Source: an uncultured Bacteroidota bacterium (GTDB lineage: Bacteria > Bacteroidota > Bacteroidia > Bacteroidales > VadinHA17). From it: DNA of 8,596 nucleotides. Positions within the stretch are counted from its first letter, which is position 1. Each line of letters opens with the position of its first letter. The position numbers were made by a program, and so were the translations under genes. Below, one piece after another: positions 1-6,994 of the stretch. The stretch lies in NCBI GenBank assembly GCA_903865465.1, contig CAIPJU010000788.1, positions 1 to 8,596 of the forward strand. Reading direction: 5' to 3'. Below the pieces are notes generated by a model. That model did not search any database. It was given only the letters and a program-made list of their open reading frames with translations, and was not told where the DNA came from.

Positions 1-1567
1 AGACTTTAATTCCGTTGGCAAGAGTTGCTTTCCAAACCTGCGGCAGGTTAATGCCCGGCGCTGCTCCTGCAGGGGGCTCAACTGTTCGGTCGATCGGAGA
101 GGGAGTCTTAACTATTTTTTCATCAGGAATAGTTGCAATCTCAACCTGGCTGGCCTCAGTTATGCTCTCCTCCCTGATCCCTGCCGCAATGGAGTTTTCG
201 GCAGCAAGTGAAGGTTTGCCCTTTGGAACAAAACTTGTAACTACATGTGGTTTTCCCTTGATATATTTATCATACACCATTTTAATATCATCAGGCGATA
301 CGGCTTTTATATTATCGATGTCTTTCTGGATATAGCCCGGATCGTTAAGGAAGGTGTTATAAAAGGCAAGCTGAAGCGACTTGCCGAAAACACTCTCTAT
401 TCTGCTGTAAAACTCTTTTTCCCTTGATGCTTTTACTCTTTCCACATCCTTCGCTGTAATTCCCTCTTTTTCAAAACGGGCAAGAGCTTCAAAAACTCCA
501 TCCTCAACCTCTTTCAGCGTTTTTCCCTCGTTGGCTCTTATGTTGATCACAAATTCACCTGCAAGTTCTTCTGAATTGTTCATTGCAGTAGTCTTGGCTG
601 TCAGGTTTTTCTCCTTGACCAGTACTTTGTAAAGAGGAGCTTTCTTACCATCGGCCAGAAGGCTTGCAAGAAAATCGAGAGCATATGAATCTTTCTGATA
701 AGCAGGAGGCACAGGCCATACAATATTTATTTCAGGAACATTTGCAAAATTGTCTTCGTGGTAAAGACTAACGGTTTTTGCTAGGCTTGGTACCATAGCA
801 GTGCGCGAGGCAACCTGGCCGTGCGATTTTATTTCACCGAAATATTTATTCAGCATTAATTTCACCGAATCAGCGTTAAAATCGCCGGCGAGGACAAGTG
901 TTGCGTTATTAGGGCCGTAGAAATGGTCATAATATGCCTTTACGTCGTCGAGTGAAGCATTTTTGATATCGGCCATTTCGCCAATTACCTCCCAGTTGTA
1001 TGGATGGTCAGCAGGGAACAGGTTTTTACTTATGACATATTCAGTAAACCCATATGGAGTGTTGTCTTCAGTCTGCCTTTTCTCATTCGAAACGACATTC
1101 TGCTGAATGGCGAGAGTTCGTTTATTTACCGAATTGATGAAGAATCCCATGCGATCCGACTCGAGCCATAGTATTTTCTCAAGTGCATTCTTAGGAAAAA
1201 CTTCAAAATAAGTTGTAACATCTCTCGAAGTGAAGCCATTATTATTACCTCCAGCACCTTCAATTATCTTGTCGAAAGTTCCGGTTGGTACATTTTCAGA
1301 ACCTCCGAAGAGAAGATGTTCAAAGAGATGAGCAAAACCTGTTTTGCCGGGAGTCTCCCTGCTTGAACCGGTGTGATACATAATGGCGTAGGAAATAACC
1401 GGGTCGGAATGGTCGGTATGAAGAATAATCTGAAGGCCATTAGGCATAACATATTTTTCATAACCAATATTGAGCTTTTCTGCTACCGGGGCCTTGCCAC
1501 AGCTGATGGCTGCAAGAAGTATTGCCACGGCAGCAATAGTTTTACTAAAAATACTTAGTTTGTTCAT
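1..1567 (-). CDS. M16 family (insulinase/pitrilysin-like) zinc metallopeptidase lipoprotein, N-terminal half, cut by left edge
   Basis: The minus-strand frame is open from an ATG at 1567-1565 to the window edge, showing 522 residues. Residues 1-23 are a lipoprotein signal peptide: basic start, hydrophobic stretch IAAVAILLAAIS, then lipid-accepting Cys23. No acidic surface-export signal follows the Cys, so a periplasm-facing anchor is inferred. The inverted zinc motif HxxEH is HLFEH at 80-84 (ligands His80 and His84, catalytic Glu83). The distal ligand is Glu162 in NEKRQTEDNTPYG, 78 residues after His84, which is normal spacing for M16. Residues 38-235 are the first M16 domain and about 240-450 the inactive M16_C-type domain. 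At the edge, ATLANGIKV (514-522) echoes YVMPNGLQII (39-48), marking the start of a second M16 repeat, so the full protein is probably about 900 residues. It would degrade peptides in the envelope; the substrate is unknown. It lies 114 bp downstream of the DUF4249 gene on the same strand. Confidence 0.93.
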   Translation of the reverse strand, partial: MNKLSIFSKTIAAVAILLAAISCGKAPVAEKLNIGYEKYVMPNGLQIILHTDHSDPVISYAIMYHTGSSRETPGKTGFAHLFEHLLFGGSENVPTGTFDKIIEGAGGNNNGFTSRDVTTYFEVFPKNALEKILWLESDRMGFFINSVNKRTLAIQQNVVSNEKRQTEDNTPYGFTEYVISKNLFPADHPYNWEVIGEMADIKNASLDDVKAYYDHFYGPNNATLVLAGDFNADSVKLMLNKYFGEIKSHGQVASRTAMVPSLAKTVSLYHEDNFANVPEINIVWPVPPAYQKDSYALDFLASLLADGKKAPLYKVLVKEKNLTAKTTAMNNSEELAGEFVINIRANEGKTLKEVEDGVFEALARFEKEGITAKDVERVKASREKEFYSRIESVFGKSLQLAFYNTFLNDPGYIQKDIDNIKAVSPDDIKMVYDKYIKGKPHVVTSFVPKGKPSLAAENSIAAGIREESITEASQVEIATIPDEKIVKTPSPIDRTVEPPAGAAPGINLPQVWKATLANGIKV

Positions 1568-1681
1568 ATATAAAGTCTTAAAAAGTGAATAATCGATAGA
1601 CCTAACGAAATTATTAATAAAAGAGATATTGGGTTTGATTTTAGCTTAAATATTGACTCTAAAACATTATTTCAATCACGA
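1568..1681. other. Intergenic spacer between the DUF4249 gene and the M16 peptidase gene
   Basis: This 114-bp AT-rich gap lies between two minus-strand genes. Read on the minus strand it contains TAATTTCG, one mismatch from the Bacteroidota -7 box TAnnTTTG, but no TTTG -33 box at suitable distance. A 6-bp inverted repeat (TTTTAG at 1639-1644, CTAAAA at 1659-1664) has a long loop and no T-tract, so it is not a convincing terminator. No Shine-Dalgarno sequence precedes the peptidase ATG. The gap is long enough for the peptidase to have its own promoter, but co-transcription with DUF4249 cannot be excluded. Confidence 0.5.
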
Positions 1682-2947
1682 TTAATTTAAATCCACCCAG
1701 AATGCTGGTTGTACCCTGGTACCAGATATCTCACAATCAGTGCATGTGGGCATAGCAAATACATACTTGCTAAGGTTCTTTGTTTCAGGAATATATTCCG
1801 GTTCAATAAAAATGAAGTGTTTGTCAATCCACATCTTATATAATTCATTCCATGTCGGAGGAATACAGCCCCATCCGCCACCCCTGCAATAGTCTCCGGG
1901 AGAAGTAGTGTATCTGGTACAATTATAATGGTAAAGCGGAAGATTGAGTTTTAGAAGTTCATTAAATGTTATATCTTTCCTTTTCTGTGTGACACCGGAG
2001 ACCTCAAAATAACCCAGAACCCTCTCATTCTCATTGGCAGTATTCTTTATGTTGCTTATAACCGGATAAGGCTGGGATCCGAAGATATCACCACCGCTTT
2101 CCTCGACATCTTTAAGGTTTGTCCAAAACCTGGATTCTTTCTCGGATATAGAATATTGTTTTACAAGAATGCTATATTGAATTGACAGCCGGTCCGACTG
2201 GTCAGAACCTATAAATGAAATCGGAATTTTGATAATATTTCCCGACTGAGAAGGTGAATATGTTCCTAAAAGTATGCTGGTAGACTTTTGTTGTTTCCAG
2301 CAGAATTCTTTTAAATCCTTACCTGATATAGGTATAATGGTGGTGTCATTAAAGAAATTGAATTTCTTAACAAGGGGTAGTCTGAATTTCCAGGTCTCCT
2401 CATAAGCCCATCTCAAATAATCAGTGTTGCCGTCACCTGCCTTTGAATCGAGGTAAATACTTATTCCCTCAAAGGATTTACTGTGATCGCCTGAGTAACC
2501 GGAATCTTTTCCATAATAAATGCTGTCAATTTCAGGTACGGGTAACATCATGGAGGGTTCTGATACATAATGTTGCCCATCGCTGGTAAGAATATCGAGG
2601 GTATATGTTTTCCCTATTGTACCAGTGAAAACAGTGCTGTCAGTTTTATATATCCCGTTTCCTGAATGTGTGAGTAAAGCAGAAAATCCTGTTTCATCTG
2701 ATATTGAAATAAGGGCATCGTCAACTTTCTCAGTTATTTTATCGGCTGATTTCAAAGTCTTTGAAAGCTTAACTTCATAGGATCTGTTTTCGTTGGTTAT
2801 CAGGCCTTCCACAACTAAAAGTGAATCATAACCCTTCAATACGGGTTTGTATGGATCAATACAGGTGGAAAGGGCTATTAAGGCGCTTAAGGCAAGGAAT
2901 GTCTTAAGCTTACTTCTTGAAATCATAGGATAAGGGGTAAATTCCAT
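1682..2947 (-). CDS. DUF4249 domain-containing lipoprotein
   Basis: This complete 421-residue frame matches the DUF4249 family from end to end as I know it. It has Cys-Ile-Asp-Pro-Tyr after the signal peptide, LLVVEGLITNE (43-53), PVPEIDSIYY (136-145), a Trp- and Cys-containing middle (Cys216-Trp217), ERVLGYFEVSGV (308-319), and a C-terminal PTCTDC...FW block (400-417). The lipobox is LSTC with lipid-accepting Cys29. Five more cysteines crowd the last 80 residues (343, 354, 361, 402, 405) and could form disulfides outside the cytoplasm. Two starts are possible. The ATG at 2947 gives seven odd residues before the signal peptide. The ATG at 2926 (residue 8) begins MISRSKLKTFLAL, a standard lipoprotein n-region, and may be the real start. 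Neither has a clear ribosome binding site. DUF4249 has no established function. It is often found beside TonB-dependent receptors, as a presumed outer-membrane partner, but none is visible here. The gene is transcribed divergently from the GH2 gene. Confidence 0.93.
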   Translation of the reverse strand: MEFTPYPMISRSKLKTFLALSALIALSTCIDPYKPVLKGYDSLLVVEGLITNENRSYEVKLSKTLKSADKITEKVDDALISISDETGFSALLTHSGNGIYKTDSTVFTGTIGKTYTLDILTSDGQHYVSEPSMMLPVPEIDSIYYGKDSGYSGDHSKSFEGISIYLDSKAGDGNTDYLRWAYEETWKFRLPLVKKFNFFNDTTIIPISGKDLKEFCWKQQKSTSILLGTYSPSQSGNIIKIPISFIGSDQSDRLSIQYSILVKQYSISEKESRFWTNLKDVEESGGDIFGSQPYPVISNIKNTANENERVLGYFEVSGVTQKRKDITFNELLKLNLPLYHYNCTRYTTSPGDYCRGGGWGCIPPTWNELYKMWIDKHFIFIEPEYIPETKNLSKYVFAMPTCTDCEISGTRVQPAFWVDLN

Positions 2948-2956
2948 TATGCTTGT

Positions 2957-2971
2957 TGCATTTCAAATGCA
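2957..2971. repeat. 15-bp perfect palindrome, candidate operator
   Basis: TGCATTT and AAATGCA are exact reverse complements around a single central C. The element sits immediately downstream of the putative DUF4249 -7 box, covering the predicted start of its transcript, a usual place for a repressor site. The function is inferred from symmetry and position only. AT-rich DNA produces such palindromes by chance at a moderate rate. Confidence 0.35.
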
Positions 2972-2973
2972 TC

Positions 2974-2983
2974 TTTGTACAAA
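2974..2983. repeat. 10-bp perfect palindrome TTTGTACAAA overlapping the -7 box
   Basis: This 10-bp sequence is its own reverse complement. It overlaps the last four bases (TTTG) of the minus-strand -7 box and lies 2 bp from the 15-bp palindrome. It may simply reflect promoter sequence composition, or it may be part of a compound operator. No regulator gene is present in the window. Confidence 0.3.
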
Positions 2984-2987
2984 TATA
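2980..2987 (-). promoter_or_regulatory. Putative Bacteroidota -7 promoter box for the DUF4249 gene
   Basis: On the minus strand this is TATATTTG, a perfect match to TAnnTTTG, the -7 element used by the Bacteroidota primary sigma factor. It would place the transcription start near 2973, giving a leader of about 26 nt to the ATG at 2947 or about 47 nt to the ATG at 2926. No TTTG -33 element is found 19-25 bp upstream, so the call rests on the -7 box and its position. Confidence 0.45.
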
Positions 2988-3120
2988 ATAACTCTTTGCC
3001 TCCTTTTTGATGAAGGTTTTTTTATTCCCGGTATAAAATTCCATACCCCAATTAAACTCTTTTGTACTTCTAAACCTTATATCCGATTTTTAACTATTTT
3101 TCCTCTAGAAAAATTATATC

Positions 3121-6100
3121 ATGAAAAAAGCCCTCTCTCTGTTTATTTTTTGTCTTTCAGGTATGTGTGCTGCCGCACAGGAAAAGCCTTTCCTCTCTCA
3201 TATTTACGATTACCTCGAAAATACCGATCTGTTTGAAAAGAACCAGGTGGAGGGTCATGTTCCTTCCATTCCATTCTCTTCACCCGAAAAGGCCCTGGAG
3301 AACAGACGGAACGCTTCCGGAAATTATTTATCCCTTAATGGAACCTGGAAGTTTCACTTTGCCAGTACTCCGGAAGGTACACCGGAAAACTTTTTTGCTG
3401 AAGGCTATAATGATAATAAGTGGGACACAATACATGTACCATCAAACTGGGAGATGCAAGGCTTCGGAGATCCCCTTTTCCGTAATGTTTCCACGCCTTT
3501 TCCTGCAAATCCCCCTTATGTTCCGCGGGAATACAATCCTACGGGATCGTACAGGAGAACATTCATTGTTCCGGCAGGATGGAATGACAAAGAGGTTTTC
3601 CTTCGAATGGAGAAAACCCAGTCGGCCTCTTTCGTTTGGATTAACGGAATCGAAGCAGGTTATAATGAGGGTGGACAGGAACCTGCAGAATATAATATCT
3701 CGCAGTACTTAAAACCCGGGAAAAATAGTATTGCCGTTAATGTATACAAATATTCCGATGGCTATTATCTTGAAGATCAGGACTACTGGCGTCTGGCTGG
3801 AATTTTCGATGAAGTATGGCTTTATGCCTCAGCAAAAACACATATTTTCGACTGGCAGGCTATTACTGATCTTGACAATTCTTATATTGATTCCAGACTG
3901 GATTTGTCTGTTGATGTCAGGAACTTTTCAACTTCTCCTGTTCAAAACCTTTCTGTTAAAGCGACACTCTTCGATCAATCCGGGAAACAGGTCAAAATAC
4001 TTAACTCAGGGAAATTCCAAATAGGTGCCGGATCGAAGATGATAGTAAATCTTTCCGATAATATTATTAACCCTGACAAGTGGTCGGCAGAGTATCCCAA
4101 TTTATATACTCTTGTATTTGAGCTTATTGAGTTAAACGGAAGAACAATCGAATCAGTGTCAGGAAGGATGGGATTTAAAAAGACAGAAATCAGGAACCAG
4201 GTATTTTATCTCAATGGTGTACCGGTAAAGCTTAACGGTATCAACAGCCACATGCAGCATCCTTTAACCGGGCATGCGATGGATGAGATGACTATCCGAA
4301 AGGACATGGAGATATTTAAGCGATTCAATATAAACTGCGTAAGGACTTCCCACTATCCTCCTGTAAACAAATATCTTGAGCTGGCTGATGAGTACGGAAT
4401 ATATGTTGTTGACGAAACCGGAGACGAATCGCATGCTACGGAATATATCTCCGGTATTAAGGAGTGGGAGGGAATGTACAGGGAAAGAGTCCGGAAGATG
4501 GTTCTTCGCGACAGGAATCACCCATGTGTGTTGTTCTGGAGTGCCGGCAACGAAAGTGGTGAGGGAAAAAATATATGTGCAGTAATTGATGAAGGGAAAA
4601 AATATGATAAAACCAGGTTCTGGATGTACGGAGGAAACGCTTTCTCTCATCCGTGCGAAGAGATAATTGGCCCACGATATCCGCAGCTTCACAGTCTGAT
4701 AACTAATGATTTCCTGGTTCCCGACAGCATAGATCCACGGCCTTCATTCCTCGATGAATACCTGGCAGTTACCGGAAACGGAGGCGGCGGACTCGATGAT
4801 TACTGGGACCTCTTCTACAGGTATCCGCGCAGTATGGGCGGAGCAATATGGGATTTTGTAAGTACAGGAATTACCGAGAAGGTAAAATCTCTGCATGATG
4901 CTTCTTCCAACAATATCCAGGTTAATGTTATGGGCCGTGCAAGACTTGTTCCAGGATGGGATGGGAAGGGTATTGACCTTAACGGGCATGATCAGTGGGT
5001 GGAGGTTTATCGTGATCCTGCACTCGAAATCAACGGTAATAAACTGACCATTTCTCTCATGGTTTTTCCGCGTTCATTAAGCTATTCGGCAGGAACCCTT
5101 ATCACCAAGGGCAACTGGCAATTTGGAATCCATCAGATCAGAAAGGATTCACTTGAGTTTTATATTACAACCTCCGGCAAACATAAAGTTCAGATCTCAC
5201 TTCCAAAGAACTGGGAGAATAACTGGCATCGTGTTACAGCACAATATAATGGGGCTTCAATTAACATATCTGTCGACGAGGCCGAAAGTAAATCCATAGA
5301 GGTTAGAGGAAATATTCTGAACACTCCTTTTCCTGTTAATATCGGAAGAAACGCTGAAATTCATGGACAGGAAACCTCAGTTTATATATCTGACGCTATT
5401 ATTGATCAGGCAGGAATCTTTAACAAAGTCATAGAGCGAGACTTGCTTAAAAAACCTGCAGAAGAGCTGAAAAGGAAGGCCTCATTATGGCTCGACTTTG
5501 AAGAGATTAAGGAAGAGGGGGATTTCTTTAGTTATGGGATAGGAGCCAGGACTTATGGTGCAATCTGGCCTGACCGTCGTCCACAGCCTGAGATGTGGCA
5601 GATTAAAAAATCAGCTCAGCCGGTTTCCGTTAAGCTTACTTCAGCAGAGAGAGGGGAAGCCGAAATAACAAACCGTTACCTTTTCACTGACATAAATGCC
5701 CTGGATGCAGAGTGGATCTTAAGCGGTAACGGTGAGGAGATCGAAAGAGGAGTTCTTGCATTAAGTCTCAAACCTCAGAAAAAAGGATTGGTTATTATTC
5801 CTTTTCATAAGCCCGCAATACAACCCTCAGTCGAATATAAGCTGCTGGTAAGCTTCAGGCAGAAAGAAAAGACAAGGTGGGCCGATGCCGGCTACGTGAT
5901 TGCCTGGGACCAGCTTGATCTTCCATGGTTTATTCCCGGCACTGATCCTTCCTATAAAGATGGACCACCTTTGAAAATAAGTGAAGACAGACTGAGTATC
6001 AATATTTCAGGCGAGAGGTTTGAATATTCTTTCGATAAGAGCAGCGCAAAGATATCATCTGTAAAGGTTGATGGGAAAGAACTCATAAAGAGAGGAGCAG

Positions 6101-6882
6101 AGCTGAATGTGTGGAGGGCTCCGCTGGCCAATGAATCAGATGAGTGGAACTATAACTGGACTGCCGGGAGAAATAATACCGAAGGTTATGGTCATACCGC
6201 GGCCACCGATTGGTATAATGCAGGTATTGATAAATTGAAGACAATACCTGAGTTTATTAAAATCCTTAATTCTGATGATCAGACTATTACCATCGAAGCG
6301 AGGGATGTCGTTCAGACAGCCACAGGCTGGGGAGCTTTTTTAAATCATTACATCTATATTATAAACAGTAAGGGTGAACTGACCATCGATCATACCGTAA
6401 TTCCAAATGGGATAATGCCGTCATGGTTGCCCCGGGTTGGATTATCATGGATACTCGACAGGAGTTTGGATAATATAAAATGGTATGGACGCGGACCTCA
6501 GGAGAACTATCCCGACAGGAAATCGGGATATAAGACCGGTGTATACAACTCGAAGGTTGCCGATATGTACGAACCTTATCTTATTCCACAGGATTATGGC
6601 CTGAGAACCGATAGCCGATGGGTTCGGCTGACTGATGATTCCGGAACAGGAATTGAATTCAGCGGAGAAAAGCCATTTAATTTCAGCGCCCAGACCTTTT
6701 CAGTTGATAACCTTACCAAAGCCCTTTATACTTATCAGCTACATCCCTTTGACGGGATTACTTTTAATTTCGATTATGCAACAAGCGGCCTGGGTTGTAC
6801 AGCATTGTCGGTATTTCCTGAATACCAGGTGAGACCCCAGCGGTTCGATTTCAGGACTAAATTAAGGCCGGTGCTTCCATAA
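3121..6882 (+). CDS. Secreted family GH2 beta-galactosidase-like glycoside hydrolase with an inserted LamG domain
   Basis: This 1253-residue protein aligns along its length with E. coli LacZ (about 1024 residues). Residues 1-19 are a type I signal peptide ending AAA before Gln20, so it is probably periplasmic. Domains: jelly-roll sugar-binding about 60-235 (LEDQDYWRLAGIFDEVWL at 217-234), Ig-like about 237-350, TIM barrel from about 352, inserted LamG about 600-775, Ig-like domain 4 (DUF4981 type) about 835-935, and beta-galactosidase small-chain domain about 955-1250 (RGPQENYPDR at 1124-1133). Catalytic residues are visible: acid/base Glu478 in SAGNESG, nucleophile Glu546 in FLDEY, metal ligands Glu436 and His438, His411 in RTSHYPP, and Trp577 in the barrel-end WDF. 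The expected activity is retaining hydrolysis of a terminal beta-galactoside, but GH2 members vary and the substrate is not proven. Position Trp999 of LacZ seems not to be Trp here. The start is the first in-frame ATG that yields a signal peptide; no Shine-Dalgarno is seen. A strong terminator follows. Confidence 0.95.
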   Translation: MKKALSLFIFCLSGMCAAAQEKPFLSHIYDYLENTDLFEKNQVEGHVPSIPFSSPEKALENRRNASGNYLSLNGTWKFHFASTPEGTPENFFAEGYNDNKWDTIHVPSNWEMQGFGDPLFRNVSTPFPANPPYVPREYNPTGSYRRTFIVPAGWNDKEVFLRMEKTQSASFVWINGIEAGYNEGGQEPAEYNISQYLKPGKNSIAVNVYKYSDGYYLEDQDYWRLAGIFDEVWLYASAKTHIFDWQAITDLDNSYIDSRLDLSVDVRNFSTSPVQNLSVKATLFDQSGKQVKILNSGKFQIGAGSKMIVNLSDNIINPDKWSAEYPNLYTLVFELIELNGRTIESVSGRMGFKKTEIRNQVFYLNGVPVKLNGINSHMQHPLTGHAMDEMTIRKDMEIFKRFNINCVRTSHYPPVNKYLELADEYGIYVVDETGDESHATEYISGIKEWEGMYRERVRKMVLRDRNHPCVLFWSAGNESGEGKNICAVIDEGKKYDKTRFWMYGGNAFSHPCEEIIGPRYPQLHSLITNDFLVPDSIDPRPSFLDEYLAVTGNGGGGLDDYWDLFYRYPRSMGGAIWDFVSTGITEKVKSLHDASSNNIQVNVMGRARLVPGWDGKGIDLNGHDQWVEVYRDPALEINGNKLTISLMVFPRSLSYSAGTLITKGNWQFGIHQIRKDSLEFYITTSGKHKVQISLPKNWENNWHRVTAQYNGASINISVDEAESKSIEVRGNILNTPFPVNIGRNAEIHGQETSVYISDAIIDQAGIFNKVIERDLLKKPAEELKRKASLWLDFEEIKEEGDFFSYGIGARTYGAIWPDRRPQPEMWQIKKSAQPVSVKLTSAERGEAEITNRYLFTDINALDAEWILSGNGEEIERGVLALSLKPQKKGLVIIPFHKPAIQPSVEYKLLVSFRQKEKTRWADAGYVIAWDQLDLPWFIPGTDPSYKDGPPLKISEDRLSINISGERFEYSFDKSSAKISSVKVDGKELIKRGAELNVWRAPLANESDEWNYNWTAGRNNTEGYGHTAATDWYNAGIDKLKTIPEFIKILNSDDQTITIEARDVVQTATGWGAFLNHYIYIINSKGELTIDHTVIPNGIMPSWLPRVGLSWILDRSLDNIKWYGRGPQENYPDRKSGYKTGVYNSKVADMYEPYLIPQDYGLRTDSRWVRLTDDSGTGIEFSGEKPFNFSAQTFSVDNLTKALYTYQLHPFDGITFNFDYATSGLGCTALSVFPEYQVRPQRFDFRTKLRPVLP
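4918..5445 (+). other. LamG/concanavalin A-like domain inserted in the GH2 protein (about residues 600-775)
   Basis: Hallmarks of the LamG_3 jelly-roll fold are present: a hydrophobic strand after a composition-neutral start (GKGIDLNG, 616-622), KLTISLMVFPRS (641-652), NNWHRVTAQYNG (700-711), a pseudo VDG strand ISVDE (716-720), VNIGRN (739-744) and SDAIIDQAGIFNKVI (757-771). The domain sits between the barrel-end motif WDF (577-579) and the segment TYGAIWPDRRPQPE (811-824). That segment corresponds to LacZ residues around Asn604. In LacZ the two points are about 36 residues apart, whereas here they are 235 apart, so about 200 residues are extra. A glycan-binding role is an inference from fold. 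The reading frame is continuous across both junctions. Confidence 0.8.
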
Positions 6883-6897
6883 GGAAATTATACATAA

Positions 6898-6942
6898 CAA
6901 ATGACAGAATCACAAAAACCTGACTCTGTCATTTGCTTTTTT
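6898..6942 (+). terminator. Rho-independent terminator of the GH2 gene
   Basis: A perfect 11-bp stem is formed by CAAATGACAGA (6898-6908) and TCTGTCATTTG (6925-6935), with a 16-nt loop. It is followed after one C by six T residues (6937-6942). It begins 15 bp after the GH2 stop codon. On the opposite strand the stem is followed by TTATGTATAATTT, a weak tract, so bidirectional use for the convergent transketolase is possible but less likely. Confidence 0.8.
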
Positions 6943-6955
6943 CTGGGAAGAAGAT

Positions 6956-6994
6956 AAAAAGTTAAGAGTTAGAGCGCTGGAATCATTTCTTAAC
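6956..6994 (-). terminator. Possible weak terminator of the transketolase gene, overlapping its stop codon
   Basis: On the minus strand, GTTAAGA and TCTTAAC (6988-6994 and 6961-6967 on the plus strand) can pair over 7 bp and are followed by TTTTT. The loop is 20 nt, the stem is AT-rich, and the left arm lies in the last codons of the gene, so this may not work. The gene could instead end at the GH2 hairpin read from the other side. Confidence 0.3.

Noticed and set aside
15..335. Plus-strand open frame of 106 codons
   Set aside because: It lies opposite the M16 peptidase frame, which carries a signal peptide, HLFEH and the distal Glu ligand. The plus-strand product has no recognisable features.
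3061..3102. Bacteroidota promoter for GH2 (TTTG at 3061-3064 with TATTTTTC at 3095-3102)
   Set aside because: The spacing between elements is about 30 bp, longer than the usual 19-25 bp, and the -7 box has a mismatch at its last base.
2949..3236. Plus-strand open frame of 95 codons across the divergent intergenic region
   Set aside because: It runs out of frame into the GH2 signal peptide and has no recognisable domain. The GH2 start at 3121 is much better supported.
4264..4692. Minus-strand open frame of 142 codons inside the GH2 gene
   Set aside because: It is antisense to the catalytic barrel, whose residues include Glu436, His438 and Glu478. It is a shadow frame.
4873..5520. LamG insertion as an assembly or frameshift artefact
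   Set aside because: The frame is uninterrupted through both junctions and the GH2 fold resumes correctly after it, with base composition similar to the rest of the gene.
1682..6882. A polysaccharide utilization locus centred on the GH2 gene
   Set aside because: No SusC/SusD pair, sensor regulator, sulfatase or second carbohydrate-active enzyme is present in the window. One GH2 gene is not enough to call a locus.
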